Shown: in pieces, positions 11,290 through 23,680 of the stretch
How positions within the stretch are numbered: position 1 is the stretch's first letter
Layout: each line of letters begins with the position of its first letter
Origin: Antedon mediterranea
Lineage: Eukaryota; Echinodermata; Crinoidea; Comatulida; Antedonidae
Direction: 5' to 3'
Assembly (NCBI RefSeq): GCF_964355755.1
Contig: NC_092670.1
Coordinates: forward strand, 25,719,795-25,783,794
Length of the DNA: 64,000 bases
The notes under the pieces: generated by a model
What the model was told of the DNA's origin: nothing
The model's input: only the letters and a program-made list of their open reading frames with translations
Database searches by the model: none
Position numbers and translations under genes: made by a program

Positions 11290-11515
11290 TCCTTTGCAGA
11301 AATATTCCACAAATTACCACAACAGGAGGATTACCAAATGGATAAGATCCTATCTTTACAGGAAGCAGCACACATTCTGGTCTATTATGTTCCACAAGGT
11401 AGCATTGTTTTTCTTTACTACGTTAACGACATGCCTATCAGTGTAAATTGTAAGCTTGTGCTTTATGCAGATGATTGATACTTTGCTAATGTGAAGTAAA
11501 AATCCGATCTTATTA
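11290..11515 (+). pseudogene. CR1/Jockey-like reverse transcriptase fragment
   Basis: Broken frames read WIRSYL, then VPQGSIVFLYYVNDMP and VLYADD followed directly by a stop. This is the region around RT motifs B' and C (YADD). The usual LGPLLF between VPQGS and FLLYVND is partly lost. Confidence 0.7.
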
Positions 11516-11884
11516 GCCTGCTGAGCAAAGAACTCGAGCCATATTACAATTATTGGTTGGTTGATAATGCATTAAAAATTCACTAAGGTAAAAATGTAAT
11601 TAATTTGAAACAAATAAAAATTAAAACAAGCCAATGACTTTATTGTAACGGAAATGTTATTAAGCAATCAATATATTACATATAATAATATGTTTTTCAT
11701 TTGATCACCCATTAAATAATAACATTGTTATTTAAACAAATGGTGCAAAACAAAATATTTTGTATAGACAAAAAAGCATCGTTTCTAATGATTACGCTAG
11801 AAAACTGCTATATTTTCATCATGTATTTCTGCAAGTTAAAATAGTTGTTTAAAACCATGTAACATAACATGGACAATTGAACCA

Positions 11885-13360
11885 GTAACATTTTGGGAAT
11901 TTATGTAGGCTACAATAAATATAAATGTAATGCAATGAACTGGGACAATAAAATTGTTAACCTAGAAAATGTATTAAAATTGTGGGAGAAAAGAAACCTC
12001 ACATTCTTTGGTAAAATTACAATCATTAAGACACTTGCCATTTCAAAAATTGTACATAATGCAAGTATACTAAATGTTCCACACTACGTCTATCCCAAAG
12101 TAGAAAACTTTATATATAGTTTTCTTTGGGGAAAGAAAAAAGAAAAAATTAAAAGAACAACAATCATCAAGCAAGTGTGTGAAGGTGGTCTTAATATGAT
12201 TAATGTTAAGTCAATGGTAAAATCTCTAAAGTTAAGTTGGGTCAAAATACATCAAAAAAGTCCTGACCCAAGTAAATGGAAGTGCATACCACTCTACTTA
12301 ATTTAAAAGAACACATAGTTTTAAGAGGTTTATCAGACTTCTATGTAGAAATGTTAAAAGATGTGGTGAACATCAAAAATATTATAGGTCGACATCCAAT
12401 AAATGTAGCAGAAATTAAAAACAACAATTGTGGGAAAATAGGTATATTACAACTAATGGAAAATCGAAACATGGTTACATTCTGGATATAAAGTAATTAA
12501 TGATATTATAGTAAATAACAGAATAATAGCACCAGATGTACTAATACCCACTCTATCTAAGACAAAATGGTCTAATAGAATACATGGTGCTTATTCCATA
12601 CCTATTGAATGGAAAGAATCTATAGCGAGAGACCAATACGATGATGAACAAGTGAACACAATTGGGAAATCCTTGTTCCGAAAAGAGAACAAAGGTCAAT
12701 TTTATTACAGTATAGGCATTTTGTAAATTAAATAGCTACCAATTTCATTGCAGAGGCAAAATGGGAAGTAGTGTTCAATAATGCCGAACTAGATTGGTAT
12801 GAAGTATGGACAAATAAAATACACAACTTTAAGCACATAAATAGAATTGGAGAATTTAATTTTAAATTACTACACAATATTTTACCTTGTTAAAAAAGGC
12901 TTAAAGATTGGAAAATAGTAAAACAATATATGTTACAGGTGTAACAAAGAAATTGAATGTGAATTACATATGCTAGTTGAATGTACAGCAAATGTATGGC
13001 TTAAATTTAATGACCTCATATTTAAGTGTTTTCCAACAGCATGTACTATCAATTGGTATAGTAATAACAGGTACACGAAACATAGTTGTAAATGAACTTA
13101 TTTCATTATTCACAGTTTGCATTAACAAATCATGCATTTTGGAAAAATTAGAAAAAACGAAAAAACATAAAGTGATATGAAATTTGTTTGCATTTGAATT
13201 GAAATCCTTAATTACAAATGAATACGGATGTAATTTTATTAAAGCAGACAAAAAATGGGAAAATGTAAAAACATTTCAGAGAACTTACCTTGATTTTATT
13301 TCATTTTCTGTTTTAATATATGCAATATTTCCATTTATCTGTACAGTACAATTTTAAATA
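11885..13360 (+). pseudogene. L1/Tx1-like LINE, C-terminal ORF2 remnant
   Basis: The first open piece (about 11893-12306) reads LKLWEKRNLTFFGKITIIKT and FIYSFLWGKKKE, the region after the RT palm in L1/Tx1-type proteins. Later pieces in shifting frames give INRIGEFNFKLLHNILPC and a zinc-binding RT tail with C-x2-C, H and C (CNKEIECELHMLVEC near 12938-12982). Many stops and frameshifts; inactive. Confidence 0.75.
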
Positions 13361-13619
13361 TACAATATGTATAATGTATCACTAAATATTTTATCAATGG
13401 TTCTATTATAGCTTCATCTGTATAGAGTATATTTACCTTTATGCCAAATATGTAATTGTATCTATATTGTTTTTTTTAAGAATGACAGAATTATTTATAC
13501 TATTATACATTGAAAATGAGAAGAAATTACAATAAAGGTGGGTGATTCAAATGAAAGATAAAAAAAATTCTGTTCAAACAAAATAATGTGAAGTTGAACG
13601 GCAATCCATTCTATTAAAA

Positions 13620-13649
13620 TTCCTTTACATAAAATGTAATTTCCATCGA

Positions 13650-13680
<31 letters not shown>

Positions 13681-14060
13681 TTCTGGTTGTTTTACTTTAT
13701 CGTTTTGATTTAGCTTTTTGATTATTTTATTTTGTATCTCCATTGAGATCCAGTTATAGATACCCACAGCATTGTTACTATTTTCAGTGATTGATTTACA
13801 TATAATTTACACAGTGCTTCGCAACACAATTGATTAAAATATCATTCCCTCGGGGATGTCAAATATCATATTTTACCTCTAAGCAGGCAATATCTGTATT
13901 ATATTATATGTGTGTGTTATATATCTAAATCCAAAGGCAAAATACTGAAAAAAATGATAATGCTGTGGGTATCAGTGACTGGATCTCAATGGAGATACAA
14001 AAAAAAATGCGAAAAGCTAAATCAAAACGATAAAGTAAAACAGCCAGAAAAGTTAGTATT
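13620..14060. repeat. inverted pair of Penelope-like element termini
   Basis: TTTACTTTATCGTTTTGATTTAG through GATCCAG...CCCACAGC on the plus strand (about 13684-13775) recurs inverted at about 13963-14050, flanked by TA runs. The same terminal sequence lies at the ends of the Penelope-like copies near 15310-15430, 37750-37870 and 47990-48240. Confidence 0.65.
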
Positions 14061-14132
14061 ATATATATATATATATCACGCCGAGAATGTTAATCAATCG
14101 CTATCCAATCGAGTTTAAACAATACCATGAAA

Positions 14133-14204
14133 GCCCCAGTGGTCTAATGATTAGGACATCCGCATATCAAGCAGAAGGTTCCGGGTTCGAGCCTCGGTTG
14201 GGGC
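14133..14204 (+). tRNA. tRNA-Glu-like unit (SINE head), copy 1
   Basis: A 72-nt cloverleaf-like sequence: GCCCCAG pairs with TTGGGGC, the D arm reads TGGTCTAATGATTAGGA, the anticodon loop is ATATCAA and the B box GGTTCGAGCC. The TGGTCTARTGGTTAGGA head resembles tRNA-Glu, but the anticodon position reads ATC. The conserved 5' flank shows it is a dispersed repeat, not a single-copy gene. Confidence 0.5.
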
Positions 14205-14459
14205 ATTTTCACAGCTTTCCTCGTTTCAAATTAATTAGTTAATTCAATTTCAGTATATCACCGGATGGTTTAGAATTTATTCTGTGCCTGTGATGTTGAT
14301 ATATATAAAAGTATCTCTTCTCAGATCCCGTTTCGTGAATAAAATACTGAAAGATGAGGGCGTATGAATTTGATCTCTGGTGCGCGTGTGTACAACTAAA
14401 GGGACTGTTCCGCCGTACCACGCCGAGAATGTTAAAGAGTTGCTATCCAATCGAATTTG

Positions 14460-14507
14460 AACAATACCATGAAAGTTCCAGTGGTCTAATGGTTAGGACA
14501 TTATTGA
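14460..14507 (+). repeat. truncated tRNA-like SINE joined to a Penelope element
   Basis: Only the 5' half of the tRNA-like unit remains (CCAGTGGTCTAATGGTTAGG), then the sequence switches to Penelope coding DNA near 14508. This junction marks the 5'-truncated insertion point. Confidence 0.6.
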
Positions 14508-15440
14508 GAAACGTATGCCCATTCTACAGTTCACAGAACGTCTCAGGACTGTTTTTTCCGGAATCACCCATTATTGCATTTCGTAGACCTCCCAACCTTC
14601 GTGATATATTAGTCAGATCTAAATTTAAGAGTGAAATTAACTCTTATGACAGCAAAAATTTTGGCAGTCACATTTGGTTGACTCTACTGAAAAAATTAAG
14701 AGTAACCAAACTGGCCGCATTTTCCGGATAAGACAATCAATTAATTGTCTAACCAAAAACGTCATTTATCTCATATACTGTAATATTTGTGGCAAACAGT
14801 ACGTCGGAGAAACAAAAAACACTCTCCGTATGAGAATGACACAACACAGATCAGCTATCAAAACATTAAAGCTTGATCAACCTGTAGCCGAACATTTTAA
14901 TTCAGCTGGTCACTCGATTGCAAATTTCAGAGTTATTGCAATAGACTACGATGTCAAATGGAGCGACAAAACTCGCAAAGACAAAAAAAACCACTGGTAA
15001 TTACAACTTAAAACCACAAAACCTTTTTGGACTTAACATTAGAAACATATTCCCAGATCGGTAAAATTATTCCATTGACTACCAAAATTTAAGTTTCAAT
15101 ATTAACCACCCTTTAAGCTGTTTTTTAGTTTCATTCCAAAATTGTTTATATCTCTACCAAGCTCCCTTCTTTGTTTTCTACTCTTATTCACTCCACCCTG
15201 TCTCCTTTTTTGTATTTCATTTATTCCTGTCCACCCAGGCAGCACTTGCCAGTTCTTATACTATGACGTTATCCAAATTCCTTCACTTGCACTGATGAAG
15301 GGCTAGTGTCGCTTGAAAGCTCTGCTAACTTTTCTGGCTGTTTTACTTTATTGTTTTGATTTAGCTTTTCGCTTTTTTTTTTATCTCCATTGAGATCCAG
15401 CCATTGATACCCACAGCATTGTCATTTTTTTCAGATTTAT
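14508..15440 (+). pseudogene. Penelope-like retroelement, 3' part with GIY-YIG endonuclease
   Basis: Reading frames give SPIIAFRRPPNLRDILVRSK (post-RT linker of Penelope-like elements). After a frameshift comes an ORF (about 14674-15000) with VIYLIYCNICGKQYVGETKN and RMRMTQHRSAI. This is the GIY-YIG-type endonuclease (LIY...YVG, then Arg/His) behind a CxxC zinc motif, as in canonical Penelope-like elements. The RT palm is missing and the frame is broken. The 3' untranslated region runs through a CTGATGA...GAAA motif (15292-15329) to about 15435. The copy at 37720-39090 is nearly identical in the endonuclease part. Confidence 0.85.
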
Positions 15441-15491
15441 ATATATATATATACTGATAAAGGTCTAGAGTTGCCCGAAAGCTCTGCTAAC

Positions 15492-15600
15492 TTTTCCTCA
15501 ACCTAGATTCGAACCTGGAACCTTCTGCGTGATATACAAATTTCATGGTATTGTTCAAACCCGATTGGATAGCGATTCTATAAGATTCTCGGCGTGGTAC
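15492..15600 (-). repeat. degenerate tRNA-like SINE, minus orientation
   Basis: Keeps the 3' half of the tRNA-like unit (inverted GGTTCGAATC at about 15510) and the conserved 5' flank (ACGCCGAGAAT inverted near 15585), but the 5' half of the tRNA-like part is lost. Confidence 0.5.
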
Positions 15601-15885
15601 GGTGAAACAGCACTAGTCCATCAAGTGTACGTACGCGCACCATCAAATTGATACATAATATATTTTTTTTAAAGTAGGCGTAAGTTGAAAGAAAGAAATC
15701 CATTTTGAATCACATTGATAGAATCGTCGATTTTTACCAATTGATCGTTTATGAAAAATGCAAATTTACGTAGGCCGAAATGAAATACGGGTCAATGATA
15801 ATGTTGCCGTTGTCGTATACGGCAAATATATTTAGATATCTTAGAGTATGTGTCTATTATTTAAAATATATAATAATAATACTGT

Positions 15886-16010
15886 AAGATGAGGGCGTAT
15901 CAATTTGATCTCTGGTGCGCGTGCGTACAACTGAGGACTAGTGCTGTAAGATGAGGGCGTATCAATTTGATCTCTGGGGCGCGTGCGTACAACTGAGGAC
16001 TAGTGCTGTT
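15886..16010. repeat. tandem duplication of the SINE 5' flank
   Basis: Two roughly 60-bp copies, each from CTGTAAGATGAGGGCGTATC to ACTGAGGACTAGTG, sit back to back; the second leads into the tRNA-like unit at 16076. Confidence 0.7.
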
Positions 16011-16075
16011 CCGCCGTACCACGCCGAGAATGTTAAGGAGTCGCTATCCAATCGAGTTCGAACAATACCATGAAA

Positions 16076-16146
16076 GCCCCAGTGGTCTAATGGTTAGGAC
16101 ATTTGCATATCAAGCAGGTGGTCCGAGTTCGAGTCTCGGTTGGGGC
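16076..16146 (+). tRNA. tRNA-Glu-like unit (SINE head), copy 2
   Basis: A 71-nt cloverleaf with a seven-pair acceptor stem (GCCCCAG/TTGGGGC), perfect T stem (CCGAG/CTCGG) around TTCGAGT, and anticodon loop ATATCAA. It could fold as a tRNA, but it lies in a repeat unit present at least six times in this window. Confidence 0.5.
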
Positions 16147-16439
16147 GACTTTTTCTAATTCTCACAGATTTCCTCATCTTTATCGTTTCAAATTAATTAA
16201 TTAAATTTCAGTATATCACCGGGCGGTTTAGAATTAATGTTCTTTTCCTGATTTGTTTATATATATAAAAGTATCTCTTCGGAGATCCCGCCTCGTGAAT
16301 AAAAATACTGTAAGATGAGGGCGTATCAATTTAATCTTTGGTGCGCGTGCGTACAACTGAGGACTAGTGCTGTACCGCCGTACCACGCCGAGAATGTTAA
16401 AGAGTCGCTATCCAATCAAGTTTGAACAATACTATGAAA

Positions 16440-16510
16440 GCCCCAGTGGTCTAATGGTTAGGGCAACTGTATATCAAGCAGACGGTCCGAGTTCGAGTCT
16501 CGGCTGGGAC
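16440..16510 (+). tRNA. tRNA-Glu-like unit (SINE head), copy 3
   Basis: Same structure as copy 2, perfect T stem and loop ATATCAA, but the 3' acceptor strand is CTGGGAC, leaving one mismatch. Confidence 0.45.
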
Positions 16511-16599
16511 GACAGATTTCCTCATCTTTATCGTTTCAAAATTAATTAATTAAATTTCAGTATATCACCGAGCGGTTTAGAATTAATGTTCTTTGCCTA

Positions 16600-16710
<111 letters not shown>

Positions 16711-19260
16711 TAATTATTCCAATTATTACGAATATATTGAATAATTATTTCCCTTTTATCCACTCATGAATGTGTAGTATAGAAATAAAATAATTTCACC
16801 AAGTTAAAGTAAGATTGTACTTAATAAATATTATAACATTCACGAAATATTATGTGCTGTTAATAATATTAACTTTCTCGTCGCTTCAACGCTTATCAAA
16901 ATTTGGTGACGGAAATTACGAAATAACATTTCTCAAAAACTGTTCGTGAATGCGATGTTCCATAATGCAATCGAATAATGCTTTGCGGAATTTTTAATGA
17001 GATGCAGTAGTAGAGTTATAGAAAAGCACCTGCCGACAATAGTGTTTCTAATGCGAATATCTGATTAGGGTTTCAATTATTCAGAATCGCTTTTATTATA
17101 CTGTCACGATTGAATACTTACCGGAACTTAGAATCACTGTGAAGTTATAAGGTGCAGATGTTTTTCGATGTGTGCGTGTATAAATATCATCAGCGCCATT
17201 AACGCTGGTATATTTGTAACTTCGTCGTACTAAAATGATGTACGAACATTGCATCATCTGAAACGTAAGTATTATATAATTTGTTTTATTTTGTAGACGT
17301 AGAATTTAACTTGATGTTAAGTATCAGTGAGGAGATTAATGTCATGTTCTCCTTAAAACGTTGGAAAAAGTGTTCTCAGATACTCTTTCGTATGCATACC
17401 GAACCTAAATGTTAATATCAGGTTTTTAGTGCTCGGGTGGTAAAGCCATGGGCATACAACAGCACTTTGAATAAAGTTGCTATGAAAAATGAATAAGTAA
17501 ATAAATAAAACATTTAACCATCGAAAAAAATAAAAATTTAATTCCTGTTCATTGTATTTTAATCACATTAGAACATTAATTATGAATAGGATGGTAAAAA
17601 TGTTAAAAATATATATGCCTAAGTAATATTATAATGGCGTTATTAATTACAGTAACAATGGTATTTTTTAATATATGCCTAAAATGATTTGGTATTATTT
17701 ATCTATTCTAGAATATACAACACAAAGTATTGTCAAGTTTAGGCCTAAATGTTGTACATTTTAGGCGATCTGGTCTAAGATCAGGCACGTTTCAATAATT
17801 ATTCAATTATGTCTACAATGATATATAACTAATATAACTCAATAAAGTTGAAAGAAAATTTCATTTTCCAAATGTTTCAAATCATCTGGTACCTAAATAT
17901 AAATGAATGATGACAATTATTTGTTCATAGTCATCGTAAAATCCCGAAAAGAAGCCACTGGACTTTTTTTTTTCTTTAGTACTCTTGGGTGGGCTTCTTT
18001 TTTCAAGATGGATTGTTTTCGAGATGGGTTTCTTTTCGAGATTCCTTTTGCAAACTAAACTAAATTTATTTTGGAAATGAATGCTACAAATTAAATTTGT
18101 TGTCAAATTACTGGTACTTGTTCATAATATATACTTTAATAATAATCGTGACTATTTCCGAAACAAAACGTTGATTTGATATTGAAATAAAGTATAATTA
18201 AATCACATAATATCATCATTCCTTAAAGTCATATTTCATCGGTCTTTAAATATTTCTGGAGCATGTGGGAGCAACTTTATACCTATTTTGTACAGACCAA
18301 TATTAATTAATTTTAACTCATTCAAACATAGTCTAAAGAAATATTTTACTAATCTATTTTAATATAGGCCTATTTTTAAATACTTTGTTTGAAATTCGCT
18401 AAATTTCTATTTGTAATTTAATGTTTTTTTTTTCTAAATATTTGCTATCTTAATTTTATTTAAGTATTCTTTGAGGAGGGCTTCTCGACTGTTATTGTTG
18501 GTATTTCTTCCTCATTGACTTACCCTTTACTTTCTCTGTTTTCATGTTAAGAATATAGCAAAGGTATGATATGATACTTTTAAAAAATGAATAAAAAATG
18601 TCATCTTTAGTTTTATAGTGTAATTGTTTTAAAAGGAAACAATGGGGATATAACATTAGTTTGAATGAATTTTAAATCTAAAACTCATCGCGTTTTTCAA
18701 AGTTGATCTCTTATTATCTGGTAAAAAATATGAAATTATATATCTTGTATTTTGAATATTCTTCATCCTAATTATAAATGTATTATAGAGAATACACATA
18801 TTATTTACTTTTAGAAACCTGAAACCTCAAATTCAACTTTAACAATGTTTCTTTCATAATAGTACAAGTAAAAATGTAGAAATATTTGAGTACAAACATG
18901 AAAGATGAGGAAGCCTATTTAATGTCTACCACAGAGTAAAGTGAATTTAATCTTCTAACCAAAACTAAACTCAATCCATTTTATGTTATTTATCAAGATA
19001 AAAGGCATTTAGTATTTTAACATAAAGCAACTTTCAAAGTAAATAACGTTATTTGTTTCTTTCTATCTGTTTTAAAACTTTGATATTGTTATCTTGATAT
19101 ATTATTTATTATATAATAAATATATTAATATTTTTTTAAATAATAATTTTATTAATCCTTTTATTCATGTAATTTTTTATGAATTTATAGAATAAAATGT
19201 GTAATATTGATGTATTTTATTTATTTTAATAATAATGTGTTTTTATGTAAAGCAATTAAA
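16711..19260. other. AT-rich intergenic DNA
   Basis: No coding exon supported. The only signal is a TATAAAT at 17179 followed about 85 bp later by a consensus donor GTAAGT (17265), listed as a rejected exon. Otherwise AT-rich anonymous sequence. Confidence 0.35.
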
Positions 19261-20054
19261 TTCAGACATTGGCGGCTGATTACTACTTTTATACCGAAAT
19301 AGATTTTTTAAAAACAAGGCCAACAGCCATAAGTCGCGTGCTAAAACGCATAGTGATACCGGACCGACAGACAGACCGACAGACCGACATAGTGAACTAT
19401 AGAGTTCTAAAACGTCAGAAAAATACTCAACCGTGTGACAATTTCGAGTGCATCACGATAAGGGTAAAGTGAACAAGACTAAAATTGAACAAATAAGTGA
19501 ACAAAAACCGGAAGATGTTGGACAATGAATCAACTGGTTGATTAAAATGCAGGTGAAATTGAATTCTTTAGACAATAGATCACAATTTCATTTGAATTGT
19601 AATTAAACAATGCAGGTGAGCAGTGGAATATTGCTTAAAGCTTTAACAGGCTATCGAAGCAGTAGAGCGTGACATTGATAAGAATGATACATCGTACTAT
19701 TTAAGTATTTGAAACCAACAACAAGAAGGGGAACACTGTTTAACGTTAGCCCTGCGACCAACACTGTGAACCATTGACGTTTTGTTCGTTCGGCTCGCGT
19801 CAATCAGTGCATACCTTTACAACTACGAATGAGTTATTCTTGTTTTTCTTACTCAAGTATAGTACAGACATATACAAACTTATAAAAGTAGATGTTAATT
19901 TGTCATTTTAACGAATGAACATAGGTGACATTTATGATTGAAGATAAAAAAAGATATCGGTTAAAAGGATTGATGCATGCCATTCCATGACCTGAATTGT
20001 GTCTATTCTAGCAAATATACCCGCCCTCGGAAATTGTAGAAAGAAGGGTGCGTC
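19261..20054. other. intergenic, short CCGACAGA repeat
   Basis: Contains ACCGACAGACAGACCGACAG-type tandem words near 19360-19390 and otherwise anonymous sequence. No gene recognised. Confidence 0.3.
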
Positions 20055-20070
20055 AAGGATGCCCTGCTAG

Positions 20071-22726
20071 TTAACATCAGAGGCACAAAAAGCACACGGT
20101 TTAGGTCCTTCAATTAAATGAGAAAGAATTAAATTTTTTTTACGTAGCGAAACAATAAAATACTCCAGGAACAAGACCGGGGCTACTCGAAAAATGAAAG
20201 TGATTTAATAAATGAAATCTCCATATAGAGCAACTCGTAATGACAACACAAAGGAACTTAAACATAGAATAAACGAGGCGCGTAATAAGCTTAATGATAT
20301 ATATCACAATAAATTTCAGGGAATTGTCATTCGCTCTAGAGCCAGATGGGTCGAAGATGGTGAAAAGAGCACCAAGTATTTTTTTTAATTTGGAGAAAAG
20401 GAACCGGATAATAATATCTCCTGACTAAAAACTAAGTCAAATAATTTGGTGTCTAATAATGAAAGTATCCTAAAGGAAATTAGAGATTTCTACCAAACAC
20501 TATTATACTCGTGATTCGACCTGTATACCACTCATTTTCATATATGCGCTTCCAGAATTTGACAGAGAGGATATTGATTATAATTTATGTAAAGCCTCTG
20601 ACCTTTTTTCCATACCGAGTGGTAAATCAACTGGTACCGATGGTCTGTCGACTGATTGTTATAAACACTTTTGGCCTATTTTAGGACAGATTGTGATAGA
20701 CTTATTTAATTTTGCACAAGAACGCCATTTTTTATCCCCTGAACAATCCAGAGGCATCATCTCACTTATTCGCAAACCCGAAAAGACCACGACCGCCTTA
20801 CAAATTATAAACCGATTAGCCTGTTGAATACTGACTACAAAATCTGCGCCAAATCAGTAGGTAATCGCTTAAAAAAAGTAATCAGTCATATCATAGGCGA
20901 ATACCAAACTGGGCGTTTCATAGGAGAAAACATACATACTTGATGTTATTGACTATACAAATAAACGTAAGATTGCCGGCCTCCTTCTCTTTTTGATTTT
21001 GAAAAGGCATTTGATCGGGTAGACTGAGGTTTTCTTAGCAGTACTCTAAATTATTTTTACTTTAGAAACGATTTTAGTTCATGGATTAAAACACTATATA
21101 ACGGTAGCACGGCCTGCGTGTTAAATAATGGTCATTCAACGGGATTTTTCTCCATCGAAAGAGGAGTAAGGCAGGATTGTCCTCTCAGTCCCTACCTTTT
21201 TCTGCTCGTAGCATAAGTTTTGGCCAGAAGAATTAATAATGATAACGGTGTAAGAGGTCTTAACGTGTTAGGGCAAGATATTAAAAGTTTACAATACGCG
21301 GACGATACCACGTTTTTTTTTAGATGGAAGTCGCAACTCGACGACCAGATTAATTGCTTTACTGAATGACTTTAACTTATCATCCGGCCTTAACATGAAC
21401 AACAGTAAATCGCAGTTCTTTCCATTAGGTTCATATGTGGCAGAGCATCCGCCTTACATAAATGATACAGTTATCGCGGTTACTGACGGTCCAGTTAAAT
21501 ATTTAGGTATCAATTTTACACACGATGGTAATTACCTATTCCGCCTTAATTATCTACAAAAATTATCTAGACTAAAGAATCAGCTTAAGATTTGGAGTGT
21601 TATTGTTAAAACATTTGCTATTTGCCAGCTTGTTTTCTTAATTCAAGTTCTCCCAAATCCTCCGGAATCATTTATTCAAAAAGTCCAGAATGCAATCTTT
21701 GATGCTGAACAACGGGATAACTATAGTAACCAAATTTTCTGGAACAATACAAACATCAGAATAGACAATGCACATGTTTATCAAAAGAGGTTATACGAAG
21801 TGGGAATTACTTATATTAAAGATCTTTTTCTTCTTAATGGGGAAGTATTACCATATGAAATGCTTTTGAATAGATATAATCTTATTAATTTTCCTTTTAT
21901 CACATTTTAATGGAATATTAGTTGCTATACCCAATCATTGGAAGCAATTTGATCCCAATATCCCTTTTAATGATTCCGATCATATTTTCTATAATGTAGC
22001 CCATACAATTAATTTGTCACGTTTAATTTACCCTTTGTTAATTATCGATATTATTAAACCTCCAATAGTATATGACAAATGGGGCTTAAATTTCAATATT
22101 ACGCCAGAAAATTGGGAAAACATATTTGAAACACCATTTCGTACTGCTACTGAGGCCAAGATACAATACTTCCAATTTCGCTTTTTGCACCGTAAATTGG
22201 GAACTAATAGGCTTTTCTTCTGGGTATAGCAGATAGTCAACTCTGTACTTTCTGTCATTCAGAAATAGAGACACTTAGAACACCTATTCTGGTTATGTAA
22301 TGTAACCTCAAGATTTATTTTAGATTGTGAACAACTATTCTTTGGAAGACAGTTTGTCCTAACCAAGGAGGAGTTGTTCTTTGGTAAAATTCAAGATACT
22401 TACAACCCAGTAAATTTTAAAAACTTTATTGTAAACAATATATTTTTAACTGTAAAGTGAACAATAAGAAACCAGACTGTAATGTAGTTTTTCAAAAATG
22501 AAATTTACTTTAGAGGTTGAGATACACATCTCATTAGAGAAGACTGCTTCCAAAAAAATACATACAAACTCCTCAGTGATCTATTCGTAAGATGTATGAA
22601 CCAATGATAGACATCTGTTATCAAATTGAGTTATTATTTTGCTTACACTATGGTTAAGAGCTCTGTAACTTATGTATGTATGATTATGTAAGAGAAATTG
22701 AAATTGAATAAAGGAGATGAAAAAAA
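20071..22726 (+). mobile_element. 5'-truncated L1/Tx1-like retrotransposon insertion
   Basis: AAGGATGCCCTGCTAG at 20055-20070 recurs as AAGGATGCCCTGGTAG at 22727-22742 (15 of 16 match), directly after an A-rich 3' end, so both edges are fixed. Inside, broken frames give SRARWVEDGEKSTKYFF (pre-RT), RGVRQDCPLSPYLFLLVA (palm), YADDTTFF (catalytic), then KYLGINFTHDG, a LKIWSVIVKT segment and a zinc tail CTFCHSEIE with H and C. This is the L1/Tx1-type ORF2 order. The endonuclease domain is absent (5' truncation), and many stops make it inactive. Confidence 0.88.
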
Positions 22727-22742
22727 AAGGATGCCCTGGTAG

Positions 22743-23524
22743 GGTAGCTGCTGCTGCAAAAAACACTCACCAACCATGTAGCCACACCTACGTACGTATA
22801 GCATTAAACATTGAGTGTAAATTAAATTGATTAAGAATTTAGGCATAGCAAAAATTATTCCCTCTATATACATGGGAATCCATCTTTGGAACTGCTAATG
22901 CAAAAACAAAATAAAAACAAAAACGTTATAATATATATGTTGCTTATGTTTCTGAATTTTTTTTTTTCGTCCAACAATGTACATATTAAATGAATTAAAA
23001 TATTTAATTAAAACTTAGGCCTACACATAACCTTAGAATCATCAACGGTTACTTTTTTCCGTTAATCAAGGAGGTATTTAACTCCAGGCTTTAAATTGTG
23101 GTTCACATTCAATGTTTATTATTTATGTTATACTTTTTTAAATTACATGGTACACATGGTAGCTAATATGTAGTGGTGCGCAATCATGACAATTATTCTT
23201 ATTATTATGTTTTTAATAAGTTACTTTTTTGTTTTTGTGGTAAATAAAAGCTAAATATGAGGAAACATAATTTTCGAATTTACAGCGTCTACTGTATCAA
23301 ATGATGCTTAGTTGATGTGATCCAAGATCCTATGTTCCATGTTAAAAGACTTCGTATGCAGATATAGATTTTCTGTTCAAACCATCAGATATACAGTAGG
23401 CCTAGTAAGTATAGGCCTACAGTTGAATATAGTGCAATTATGATTATACAGGTTTAATTATAAACCAACACTAAATAATTAAATAATAAAGGGATGCGCT
23501 ATTATAAATTATGTTAAAATACCT
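22743..23524. other. AT-rich intergenic DNA
   Basis: No gene supported. Contains dispersed TAGGCCTA words near 23020 and 23400-23420. Confidence 0.3.
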
Positions 23525-23680
23525 GAACGTATCCGGACAACTACCCCCTGGACAATTACCACCCGGACAACTACCGCCTGGACAATAACCCCATAGGACA
23601 ACTACCACCCGGACATTTACCCGCTAGGACAACTACCCTCTAGGACAACTACCGCCTTAGGACAACTACCTGAAGTAGGC
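23525..23680. repeat. degenerate GGACAACTACC minisatellite
   Basis: About nine imperfect units of 14-17 bp built on GGACAACTACCxCC, differing by short insertions. Cytosine-rich on this strand. Confidence 0.85.

Noticed and set aside
17179-17270. TATAAAT followed by a consensus GTAAGT donor, as a possible first exon
   Set aside because: No ORF or downstream acceptor/coding exon could be linked to it; one motif pair in AT-rich DNA is expected by chance.
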